NCBI RefSeq assembly: GCF_028769735.1
Contig: NC_088172.1
Coordinates: 73,618,631-73,682,630, forward strand
DNA: 64,000 bases
Source: Zonotrichia leucophrys gambelii
Lineage: Eukaryota; Chordata; Aves; Passeriformes; Passerellidae
Direction of reading: 5' to 3'
Part shown: in pieces, positions 27,701 through 39,800 of the stretch
Position numbering within the stretch: position 1 is the stretch's first letter
Layout: each line of letters starts with the position of its first letter
Made by a program: the position numbers and the translations under genes
The notes under the pieces: model-generated
The model's input: the letters and a program-made list of their open reading frames with translations, nothing else
The model's database searches: none
Told to the model about the DNA's origin: nothing

Positions 27701-29846
27701 GATGGAGATAAGATTGAGAGGGGGCTGAAGGAGCCTGAGCAGTGATTAGAGGTGCCACTGTGGTTTCAGGCCAGATTCCCAAAGCCATATGAAGAATTTG
27801 CAGCCAGGTCCCACAGCAGTGTCTGCACCCCAGACCTTGGTGCCTACAGCCCTTAGATAAACCATGAGGAGCAGCAGGGACTCGAGCAGGGACACCCAGC
27901 AGGGAAGCAAACAACCTTGCAAAGAAAAGCTGCCAAGCATGAGGTTGTTTATTGCACTTCTAAGCTCCAGAGCTATTCTGCCAGGCTCATTAGATCCTCC
28001 CAGACTGCCGAGGCAGCAGGGCCATTCTCTCCACAGAGCTGCACCTTTTAGGCCACATCACTCAGCAGAGGAGCCTTCTGGGGTTTAAAACCTTCATCTC
28101 CTCAGAAACTGCATTGTCCACCTTCATGCATGCAAGATAAGACACAATCTCTATGGTTCTTGCATAAGGTGTGCAAGAGCAGCCATCTCTTGTGGCCCCA
28201 AAATCCAGCTAACTGCAGCAGATGGGAAAAGAGAAAAAGAGAAAAAAGCAGCCACCAAGTAATTTATATACTACAAAAATTAAACAGATTGTCCGTTGTC
28301 AGCCCTTCTACTCAGGACCTGAGCAAAAGTTACAGACTGCCCTGCAATAATTCACTCTTAGCTTGTATTTACTTTTTCTTATGAGCAAGTAACACAGGCA
28401 GAAGAACCCTAGAATACTGCAGTACTCAAGCTAGCAGGAACACGAGCTGTGTCCCATCGGAAGAACAAACTGCATTTGCAAGCTGGAAGCTGCATGCAAG
28501 GACCTGATCCCTACATGCCAACAGACCACTTTGGAAGCATGCAGTGGCTCCACCTAGTTAGTACGTCATAAAGTGGAGTAGATGTTTTGTGACCCATACT
28601 CCAATTCTGCAGATGGATATATAGTTGCACTGCACAATCAAATTTTTAGACATTTTTAATTACAAACGTTTTAGCCATCTTTGCAGCCATTTGTACAGTT
28701 TGATATTAATAACCAGAACTGTGGTTCCAGCTCACAATATCTCTCTGAACTTATTTATCATCGACACTACACAAGCTACATATAAGGTCTTCTAGGGTTT
28801 TCCAGATGTGATACTACAACACTGGGATCTTTTTGTTTTATTAATGTTTACAGAGGCCCCATTGAGGACCATTGATTACCAAAGGGACTGGCAGTCTGGA
28901 GTTACTGGTAAGTTCATCTCCCCCTCCCTCCCCTAATTTTAAATGCTTTTCGTGTTCTCAACTAAACCCTGAATTTAGTATTATAATTTAACTTACTCTC
29001 CCAAGTTACCATCCACAGAATGTTTTCTGGCATGCTCACAAAATTTCACCAGAGACCTTTTCTGGCATCCACTTCTGTAGCATTTTCTGAATTTATTATG
29101 CAAAACTTAAGGGACATGGAAAAGAGAAGGATTACAGAGACATCAGTTGGTATCCAGTGCAAATATAACTAATGAAATCTGACACGTGTATGTATACATT
29201 CAGAGTTTTTGTGGCTTTTTTAAAAAATAAACACTGAATACACCACTTGTTAAGTTCATTTTATTTCCAGGGAGAATTATACCTGTGCAGCTAGAACATT
29301 CTACACCATCTTCCACAACAGATGTGAACCTCTCATTCCCCACCCAACCTTCTACCCCTGTTCCCAGCCAGGCTTTGTACAAAATTGGTTTCACACTTAT
29401 ACTTGGCAGCAATGCCAGACATATCAGACACATAAGGTGTTTGCAGCCCTCTTCCACACAAATAAGCATTCAAATGCCTCTGTCCTGAACTTTGTTGTGG
29501 CTAGTTTCCTCATGCTCGTATTGGTATTTTTAAAAAATCTACACAGAAAAGCGCCTTTGCTATTTAATAGCATATAAAGTCAGCTCTCAGAAGGCAATAC
29601 AAAAAGAAATCTCAAAGGTTTGAAGACAGCCCAAGTTATTTCTATCAATGACATTTAGAAGCGTTTTTAACTTCAAGATGAAATTTGCAACACAATGAAT
29701 AAATAGTTCTGAACCCTTCTTGCAAAATCAGTCCCAAACAGAAATTGCAAAACCATGCACTTCATATCATATCACTTGCCCAGGGCCCCAGTTCTGGCTG
29801 ATCCAAGAGTACCTGTAGACTCTTCAGTAAGAGAAGCAAAGAAACA

Positions 29847-30085
29847 GCATCACAGAACAGCTGAATTTGGAAGAGACCCCTGGAGGTGATCTCTATACAA
29901 CCTCCCTGCTCAAGTAGGACCACCTAAAACAGACTGCCAAGGACCAGGTCTGGTCCAAACAGCTTTTGAACATCTCCAATGGGCTCCACAACCTCTTTGG
30001 GCACTGACGGGAGTCAGTGTTTTGTCACCTGCATGGTGAAAGTGTTTCCTGATATTCAGATGGAAGTCCCTGACATTTTTCCTCA
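29847..30085 (-). mobile_element. CR1 LINE fragment, 3' end
   Basis: The plus strand starts CATCACAGAACAGCTGAATTTGGAAGAGACC, the reverse complement of a typical CR1 3' terminus. The usual landmarks follow in order: CCTCCCTGCTCAAG, a GCTTTTGAACATCTCCAA segment, CTCCACAACCTCTTTGGGCA and GTGTTTCCTGATATTCAGATGG. It is 5'-truncated at about 30085 and contains only 3' UTR. Orientation is the same as KIF26B. Confidence 0.88.
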
Positions 30086-33000
30086 TTTCTTTTGGAGCAA
30101 TCCAGATCTGAGTGGGCTACAGTACCTGGCAGAACAGATGTTCAAGTCACCGTCTGGGACATGACTTCTGGAGATTCCCCATCTTTGTACAGACATTACA
30201 CATCACAGCAACCACTTTTCAAAGTCCTTCTCCCTTACTTCCTTAGATGAGGGAATCCTCAGGCTTCCTTTACAGTGACAGAGCAGAAATCACCTACTGT
30301 ACATGTACAAACTGGGCTCAGAACTTGAATGATCAAGTCTACTGTCAAACACATTGTGGCACCCTGCAAAGCAGGAGCAAACGAGCAGAACAGAGCCCTG
30401 CAGCCCTGGGACATGCTCTGCCTGGGTGGGAAGCAACTATGGTCCTGCTGACAGATTTGGGACACTGCCTTAAGTATTAAGCCTATTGTTGATGCAATGC
30501 ATTAAATGTCTTTAGGCTTCATCTCAGGAAAGTGATTCCTGTGTCACATTTCATTTGCAGCTTTAGTACATCACTCACGAGATAAATCCATGAAACAGGT
30601 TGCCTAAGTCACTGTCAGCAATGTCTAAAACAGAAAGAATTTTTTAGGGTAAAGTCAGTAGTGTGCAACCCAGTACTTCTTCATGTAGCCAAACAAGGCT
30701 GTAAAGGGACTTATTTGAGCCATAAAGGCTTTATGAGTGTGCAGTAACTTACAGAAATTTTGTCCCTTTGCCTTCTACAAAGTTCATTTAATTTTAAAAC
30801 AAGCCTAAAACCAGAAGTAAATAGTATAAGAAACAGCCAGATGACAATTTTAACTGGTATCACAGCACTCCTATGTGCAGAAAAATCCCATGTGAGGGAA
30901 ATGTGTGCCACAGCTACCACAGAGCTGTACAAAGGCTTGGCCAACAAATATGGTGTATGCTGCAGACCCACAACACCCTGCTCACAGCTGATGAGCTCCC
31001 TGACTTGGAGCACTGAGCTTTGATGACAGTACAAAATTCAGTTTTCAGATGTTTGCAGTACCACCCTCTCAATTCTGCTCTTGGAGAGCACAGAGGCAGC
31101 ATGCAGATGAAGAGCTGCGGGCGCTGAACTTGCTCCCTCTCCCTTCCCTGCCATCCCCCCAACCCTCTCCTGCCCCTTTGAGCCCCCCAGGGTTTCCAGC
31201 TGCCTGAATCTTTTCAGAAGTCAAGATACCACTGTGATATGTGAGTAGAAAAAATAAAATAGAAACCCTGTAAAGCTAAAAATAAATGTAAACTCTTCTG
31301 GTATTGGTTGGGTGGGGCAGATGGGGAAGTAAAACACAATTACAAACCCAGATATTATGCAACTTACTCCATGGAACATCTTTTCTTGATTATGTTTATT
31401 AGAGAGCTCCTATCCAAAACCTCAAATTACCCTAATTTGAAACACATTAGATTTTTTAATGTAAAATACTAACCAAAAGAAACTAAATCTTGCAAGAGCA
31501 AGAAGGAGTCCAATTTTTTGCCTCTAATGATAAACAACATTTACTGCAGTCAGAAAACAAGAGCAGGTCTTTAGCTCTTTAAAGTGCTATATATCCTTTA
31601 ACACAATCAGGGCCTGGTCTTGCTCACACTAATTCCATTAGTACTGAATTTCAGGACTGCATCTTTCCATTTTCCCTCCACACACAGTCCCAAAGTTTTC
31701 CTTTACTCCTCGCTCTACTGTAAGTACTGCAGAGATATGCAACAACTTTACTTTCTTTGCAGCCTTTTTTTAATTAAAAAGAAGTCCTTCCATAAAACAT
31801 AGGATTTCTTTGTATATGGCACTTCAAACAACTCTCAGCAAACAGAGCACACAGCAGTTACCATGAAGGAAATGCTAGAAGATCACCGCGCGCCGAGAAT
31901 TAACTCCCTTTTCCACTGCCTCTGAAAAATTGTGAAAATAGTGTTCTCATTTAAAATTAGAGAAGCTTAAATAAAGAAAAATTGGGTTATTGGAGCATTT
32001 TATTTTCCCCTTTCAAAAGGAACAAACAGAAAAGCAAGTTTCTGGAACATTGTCTTTGACCATGTTTTCCTTCCATAAGCAACCTTTGACCAAATAGCTG
32101 AGCAAATTAATTCCATTGAGTTAGTTGGTTTTTTTCTTCAGTATCCACTTATTCATTAGCTACTTTGAAGATCACCTCTCAACTGAAGCATAATTTGGAA
32201 AGGTCTAACTTTGAAAGAGCTACTGCTCAAGATTTTAACTTTTACTAACAACATCCTGCCAGCTTAGCTGTGCATGTAAAGAAGATTTAACAGATATTTT
32301 TAGGCATGGTGGAGAAACATTATTAGATGGAGGGTGTTGACTGAAGTGAAACACAAACACTAGTGAGCAGACATTATGAAAGTGGATATTTGGACATTTT
32401 GCTCTGCCTGAATTCTACTCCACTCACCACTACAGTATGCAATCATCTTTCAGCTCTAAAATTAAACTGTTAGTTTTCATCTTCTCTCCAGATGGAGAAG
32501 CAAATAAAATAGAGTATGAACACTTCTTTTGACATGCCAGGTGCTTAGACCAACAGTCGTCGACCACACAAATCACAATATATTCAGCTAGAAAAAACCA
32601 AATCAAAGAAATCACTTTGTATGTGAAACAGGCTACAGGGAGACTTGCAATGAATTCCACTGAGACTCTCCCTCAAGCTAGGTGCACAAGGGCTATATTT
32701 CAATCAAAAATATGCACTTTTGTAGTTTCACTCTGACTAGCCTTGGACATTCAGTTTCTACTCCAGAATTTTAATTAACAGTTCAGTTATGCTAAGCCCA
32801 CTCACTGAGCACTCCAAGTTTGGCACTGTTTCACTGGGAGTCATTGCACAGAGGGGAGAGCAGGTTGCATTGCCAAGGAGCTAGGCTTGAGCAGCAGCAG
32901 AAATGCTTCTGCAATAGCAGAAATGCATCAGACTGAAGGCTCTGTGCGTTGCACATTTCTTCACACATAGTCATTTCACCTTTTAAGCCTAATTTAAATC

Positions 33001-36000
33001 TTTAAGGTATACACAAAAACTCAAGGTACAGATTTATGCCCCCCAGGCTATGTTCCATACAGTACAGACTAGCTAACAGATACCACTCAAATTCTGCTAC
33101 TTCCTCTATTGGATTAGCACTCATAATTAAGAAAAAAGAAATTTGTTCTCTGCTTTGACCTCCCTAAAGTTGTCTCACAAACCCACAGACGAGCAAGGGT
33201 AGGCTGCAATTCCTTCTCCTGTTACCATACAGATCATCACTGTGTTTGACAAGTGACCAAAGCCCAGCCAGCAGGGAAGAGAGGGAGATGATACCAAACA
33301 CAAAACTAGAAGCAGTTGCACCCCACTTGAAAGCCAGATCTGCCCAGGTGTTAGATAACTAGCACTAGCATGAGTGGAAGGAGTATATTAATTCTTTTTC
33401 CCCCCTACCAAGACTCCCTTAGTGAGCTGATGAAATATCCACTTTTGTCCATCCAACATAAGACTTAGCACATCTTACAAAGCAGGCTGTTAGCCCAAGA
33501 CCAAAAACTCAACCTGATGAGAAGCCAGTGCAAATGGAATTTATGCAGGCAGTTGAAACAAATGGAAAAGGAAATCAAAAGAGTCAGCAAAGTGAAACTT
33601 TATTGACCAAGGAAAGGCTCATTCATCACATAAAAAGTTCAGCATAGAAAACATTAGCCTCCCTGACCTGGAATCTCTGATAAGGTCAGGATCCCTCATT
33701 TAGGGATCTCTCAATGACAAGTACAACTACTTCAGAGATAAGATTTTATTAGTGCTACTAAAAGACAAATACCTGGAACTGGTTTTGGCTGGTGCAAGCA
33801 CACTTTTTGTGTTGGGAATCCATGTGGAATCAGAGAACCAGATATTTAAACTACAGGAGTCCACACACTTGGCAGACTTTGAGACACAGTTACTAAGTGC
33901 AGTTGAATTTTTTGTGACTTTCATAGTTCTGTACCGCAACTTCAACCTATTCTGAAAAGCTGACAATTACACATAGTTCAAAAGGACAAAACCAAGAGTA
34001 TTAACAGTTCCTCACTGACACTGAAATATATCCAAAGGCATGAAAAGAGAATATGATGCAAAAGATTTCAATTCAGTTCATATCTGAACAGAATTTGGAC
34101 AGCATCATAAGGCCATATAAAAAGATGGGATACTCTGACATCATTTGAGCCTAAGTACACATTACAGTTAAAGGAAGAAAACAGGTCACCTTTAAGAGTG
34201 TCTGAGTTGGTAAAGTCACCTTTTGAGGACTGTGCCTTCCTTCACTGGCTATAAAAATACCCTAAATACATCAAGTGGTTTGACTAAGCATTATACTGTA
34301 CGTAATTTAGCAAGGCTAAAATACTGAAATACATTCCAAGTCATTTTCTCCACTGAAAAAGCAAAATTGTTGTTGGTGATTTATTTACATGGATTCCTAG
34401 TACAAACATCCTGAAATTCCCTAAACACAAGGGCAAAGACTTTGCCTTGAGCAGCTTTGCTTGCATTCTCCCAGAAGTATGGACACTCCATATGAACACT
34501 CCAGAGAGTATCTATACAGAGGGAAGGTCACAGGTAATACAAGGAAAAAAAAAGTATTCACAAATTGTGAGAAAATGTCACAAAATAATACGGCATAAAA
34601 GAAAAACTACACTTCTCACTTCCACAGGCAGTTTGAAAAGGAGCATGGATTAAACTTTATGAATCAGCCTACAGCCAGATAAACTCCTCAGACCATGTCA
34701 CTTTCTTTGAGTTTGGACTCTTACCTAACAATTTTCAGACCATTTCTTCACTTTGAAAATAAAGGGGCTCTTAGGATCACCACATAAAGCACATGTTTAT
34801 GTTCTGAAGAATTATACAGTACTGTCAAATACAAATCACAAACAGGCAATTTACTCTCACCTTAAGTAGAAAAGAAATCTTATTTCTGCTAGCTCTCATC
34901 CTTTAAATCAGCTCAGGCGCTAAAGAATAATTCCATCTACTACTCAAAAGAACAAAGGGCCGTGGGGTGATTTAGGACTGGCCTCATGCAGCTCCTAAAG
35001 GACCAGAAGGCTATTCCAAAAAACATGCCTTTAAAAGTGTTTGGAAAAACCAACATGAATAACAGAAGTGTAGCAGCATCCCTGAGATGACAGAAGAACA
35101 CCACACTTGTAATTTTTTTCTCCATTAGCCCACAGATTGAATATCAACCTTGGGCTCCCCTTTGGTAAAATATTGGTAACTAAAGCACAGTCAGGCATTC
35201 CTGCCCCTCTGGTCTAAGCAATGACAGGTACAGGAAAAAAGCAACATCACTCTAATGAGAGGATGAATCTGTCACTGCTATGGCAGGTGTATTTGTGCCC
35301 AAGGAGCATCCAGAGAACACAACCAGGTTAAACTGAGAGCCTCTGCAGAGTCAGGAACCAAATCCATACATTCCAAATCCTTTAAAAGGTATCAATTGTC
35401 TTCAGCTAGGTTAGGATGATGTTTTCAAGATTATTCTGTTAATACTGAACAATCAGGGAATTGAATGTTTTTTTCTTTGTATTTTCTTAATTCACGCTAA
35501 AGCCATTTAACTTATGAAAGAAATAGAGCAAAAACTGTAAATATGTTAAAAATAGATATAGATTTCTGAACTTTGAAATGAGCAATACTCTCACACAAAC
35601 CTGCTTTCTGAAGTGATGATGGCTCCTTGGGATGTGAAAGCACAATACCAAGCAATATAGATGTTATATAAGAGCATAGAAGAAGAAGAAAATGCAAACA
35701 ATACACACAGAGAACAAAAACCCTCACGATAATCAAAAAACAGTAACACAAACAACACTAGTGTATACAAAAACAAACAAAAAAATTACTGTAAAATTGA
35801 AAATTTACAGCAATTTCCAGACCAGTGTGGCTAAAACTTCTGCAATAAACAGAGTTCCAACGAACATGGAAGTGGCCTTATCTGCTGGCTGGAGATTGAT
35901 TTTCTTTGGGCTTATCCTTGAAAGCAATATATCTTCCTGAAAAGATCTCTTTCACTCCTGTTCTCAGGAGCAGCAGATTAACAATTTATCAAGGTTCTCC

Positions 36001-36176
36001 ATTAAAATAAAACTGCTCTGGCTTTAGCATCATTCATAGAATGGGTCCATAGAATTGTTGGGACTTCAGCACCTACCTACAAAAAGAAGAAAGACTTGTG
36101 AATTTCTGATCTAAAATTCACTAATGACCCTCAAAAATGTGTTTCCACATTGCTGATACAGATTAGCAGAGAGTTT
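30086..36176 (-). other. Intronic stretch, no gene seen
   Basis: AT-rich sequence without recognisable exons. A short CATAGAATGG/CATAGAATTG pair near 36036-36058 resembles the octamer-type tail of CR1 and may be a remnant just ahead of the next CR1. Confidence 0.5.
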
Positions 36177-36249
36177 AGAATCACAGAATCATTTAGGTTG
36201 GAAAACACCTTTAAGACCACGGAGTCCAACCATTAACCCAGCACTGCCA

Positions 36250-36314
36250 AGTCCACCACTGCACCACATCCTTCAGCACCATTTTCACACATCTTTTAAA
36301 CAGCTCCAGGGGCA
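36250..36314. repeat. 65-bp direct repeat, copy 1 (native CR1 3' UTR position)
   Basis: Begins AGTCCACCACTGCACCAC and ends CAGCTCCAGGGGCA. It sits where this segment normally occurs in CR1, about 75 bp from the 3' terminus. It is identical over 65 bp to 36681-36745. Confidence 0.95.
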
Positions 36315-36680
36315 CCAACTCAACTACTTCCCTGAGGAGCCTGTTCAAGTACCTGTCAACTAATACTGTGAATGAGCTTCTCCTAATATCCTGCCTAGAC
36401 CTCCACTGGCACAGATTGAGGTTATTTCTTCTTCTACTGTTAATTTTTACTAGGAAAGAGAGATCACTGCCAATTTCCTTTCTAGCAGTCATAAAGGCTG
36501 ACAAGATCTCTCATGAAGCTCCATTTCTCCAGGCTAAACATTCTGAACTGCTCTTCACAGGACTTGTGCTCCAGACCCTTCACCAGCTCCACTGCCCTTC
36601 TCTGGACCCTTTCCAGCACCTCAATGTCCTTCTTGCAGGGAGGGCCCAGAACTGGACACAGCACTCGAGGTGAGGCCTCG

Positions 36681-36745
36681 AGTCCACCACTGCACCACAT
36701 CCTTCAGCACCATTTTCACACATCTTTTAAACAGCTCCAGGGGCA
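36681..36745. repeat. 65-bp direct repeat, copy 2 (misplaced inside CR1 coding part)
   Basis: A perfect copy of 36250-36314, offset by 431 bp in the same orientation. It stands where CR1 normally carries a short segment ending in ACAGGGGCA. The shared CAGGGGCA at its right edge is a plausible microhomology at the junction. Confidence 0.95.
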
Positions 36746-36840
36746 GGGACAATCCCTGCCCTGGTCCTGCTGGCCACGCTCTTGCTGATACAGACCAGGA
36801 TGCCACCAGCCTCCTTGGTCCCCTGGGCACATGCTGTACA

Positions 36841-39800
36841 ACTGAAGTTTGGCCTACATCTCTTACATATTTTGTTTCTACAGTTCAGGTGTAATTTCTC
36901 AGATTATATGCAGCTCTTCAACAATTCAGCTTCAGAGTAGAATACATTTAGAAAGAGGGGAGGAAAAATCCACATTTCATAAGCATCGTTATACACAGCC
37001 TACAACCCAGTGCTGCCTACATCCTGGACAAAGTACAGAAACTGATTTTAGAAACCGTCTGTCTAGGTAATACTCAGATGGGAAAAAACATGGGAATCCT
37101 GTATACTGGGGGGGGGAAGGAACACCCACATATGCTATTGAATATTGGGTCACCACTGAATATCTAATGAGAAGGAATTAAAACTGAAATTGTCTACATG
37201 CAATGGCATATTTAGCTGCAGGGATATGAGCACCACACTTTTAGACATGTTACAACCTAAGCCTATCATCTTTGCCATACTGCCAGAGTAGGAACAATAG
37301 CATTAAGGAGTAGAAGGGTGATCCATAACAGCACTAGGAATCAAGATTGCACTCATCTTCAGGTCTTAAAGAACAGAGAGCACAATTAGAAAAGTCAGGA
37401 AGTTACAAATGTTATCTCCCCCATTTCTTTAAATATAGCACCAGGGCAACCTAAATGGTGCTGAGAAGATAAAAGAAGAGGTACCACAAGTCAGGAAGAA
37501 CCAACCTGCAACACTTTCCTAAGGGACACTTTTACTGCCAGCTCAGCACCCAAGGTTTCATAGCCCCCCATTCTTACTTGCAGAGCTTCTATTATTGAGC
37601 ATGATGATACCTGCAGCCCTGGACCCTTCCCCAACAGACTTCAGCCACCCAACAGGAAAAAAACAAAAAACAAAAACAAAACAAAAAAAAAAAAAAAGGA
37701 AAGAAAAAAACAAAAAATACCACCACACTTCAGAGGAAGAAGTTCAGCAGACATCAAATGGACCCTCAAGACCTTAGCTTAACAATTTAGTTGATTTTGG
37801 CCATAGTGTTAGCTCTGCTACTTGAGTACTTGATACACTGTCCCACACACTTAAAAACAAAAGGTTAAAATTAACTAATAAAAATACTGTCAATCAGGCA
37901 CCTTGCCAGAGAACACTGAACATCATATACCAGGGCAGACAAATACAGAGCTGTAAATCCCACCCAGGTGCATTATGTGTGACAGGTCACATCTCTGAAG
38001 TTGCCCTATCCTATACCCCAGCTGCAAGGCTGCAATGCTCACAAGTCCCTTGTCAGCCCTCAGGTGGGGTTTATCCTCTCCCCTCCTCTCTTCCAGCTGC
38101 ATTTAGCCATCTGTGCTAGAGTGAAATGGCTCCCTGCTTCTGATAGATTGCATTTATGGCTGCCCCTGGAATACACTAGTTGTACCAAAGGGATGCCATT
38201 CCAGCTTCTCCATCCCTTACAATTTCATTAGCATCTGGCAGCTACTGATAGTCTCTCAACTGCAAGAAAAAATTGGGTACAAAAACATGTCTCTGAAACA
38301 AAAAGACGAGCTGTAAAAGGATGTTGGTTTTTGGTTTTACTAATTAAAAGCTAGTTTCTGAGGTTTCTTCCCATAAATTTAACCAGCAAAAGACTTTCAC
38401 TTTTAGAAACAGAGGCAACTTTGAGGCAAGTAGGTACTTTACAAGCAGCACTGAGAGAGAGTACCTGGAATCTGTTCTCTACCACATGCAGAACACAGCC
38501 CAGCCACCTGCAGAAATGCCTCAGCCTCCAGAGGCAGGGGGCCTTGCCCCAGTTCTTCAGCAACAGGCAGCTGTCAAATCACTGAGAAAACTCAACAAGA
38601 CTCCCACAGTGAAACTGCAATTTCAACCCTACCACCACCACTCTGCATCTGCAGTTCTGCTTTACATGTTCTATGCCAGCCCTTTGACTTCTCTCATAAC
38701 CACAAGAATAGTACAAGAGTAACCAGAGCCAGAGCCAAATCTAGGCTGCTGTGCTTTCCAAAAATGGGACTTCCAAGAGGACACAGCAATTCCAAATCAG
38801 TGATAAATTCACACTGCTGCCAATAACCAAAGAGTTTGGTTAATAATGAAATAATCACCTTACTTATCTGCTGATGTCACCCTTCTTGAAAGCTCTTCTC
38901 CCACAACTTCCTGCAGAGAGATTCTGCAATCAGGATCTATAAGACACCCACCAAAAAAGCCCATCCCAAATGTCTGGAGGACAAATGCAGAGGAGTAGAA
39001 CTCGCAACCCCATTTACAGAGCAGTGGGCTCCACAGAAAATGCACTGCCAAACTACAGCATTTCAGACACTAACATCTGGTGTGCTGTTGAAGAGAATGT
39101 CTTTGTGCCACTGCTAATCAGATGGAATGAGACTATCTCTCCAGATTTTAAGAGTCAGAATACTTTAATTCTTGTTATAAATGCTTATGAAATACAGTAT
39201 TTTGCTTCTATCTTCTGTGTCCTCACCACACAAAACTCTGGATGTTTGTGTAAGGCATAGGCTGTTTCCTACCATCAAACTCTTATGCAGAATACCACTG
39301 TCTCAACCACCAAGCAATATACTCAGTTGCCCAGGGAGAAGTTTAATCTCTTCATACAAAATGGTTCTAAAAGGGCAAACTTTCTCCTAAGTCCTGTGAT
39401 GACCACTCTGCCTCACTCAGGCAACACGATTTGAACCTATGAGTTACAAATACACTCAACCAAATACTCTGACAACACTTTTTTTTTTCCTCAAGAATCT
39501 ATTTTCCCACATGTTCCACCTCAGGCTCCAGGAAAACACTTCCTGCAGGCTGTGCAAGCACTTACCACATCAAGTTTCCTCTGACAATGGCACTATCCCA
39601 CAAAAAGTTCATTCTAACTAAAAATCACTTTGTATTTCTGACTATATGGGGAAGGGGGAAAGGAAATCAGCAGTTCCCAGGTAGTCATGGGTCAGAGGGG
39701 TTGTGCATTGCCAGTCTTCCCTCCAATGGCTACAGAAATAATAGAAATTCTTCCATAATGGACAGCTTGAGGACTAAAGTCAGGAACTACACATTACTGC

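Larger units (their letters stand above)
14936..29846 (-). other. KIF26B intron upstream of the exon, no gene seen
   Basis: About 15 kb of AT-rich sequence with scattered short ORFs of up to 147 codons, which overlap on both strands and show no domains. It holds an A28 run at 15472, purine-rich patches near 17177 and 19430, and a 13-bp tandem repeat at 18685. No transposon family was recognised. Confidence 0.55.
36177..36840 (-). mobile_element. CR1 LINE fragment, 3' UTR and ORF2 C-terminus, rearranged
   Basis: The element's 3' end is at the low-coordinate side, at AGAATCACAGAATCATTTAGGTTGGAA, followed by the standard 3' UTR landmarks. The minus-strand translation around 36520-36640 contains KKDIEVLERVQRRAVELVKG, the familiar CR1 C-terminal segment. 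The element is truncated at about 36840 after the GGATGCCACCAGCC region. It is unusual in that 65 bp of its 3' UTR recurs exactly within its coding part (see the direct repeat). The coding frame is broken, so it is inactive. Same orientation as KIF26B. Confidence 0.92.

Noticed and set aside
36211..36830. Several ORFs on both strands in 36211-36830 as host genes
   Set aside because: All fall inside the CR1 fragment; the repeated peptide in two of them comes from the 65-bp direct repeat.
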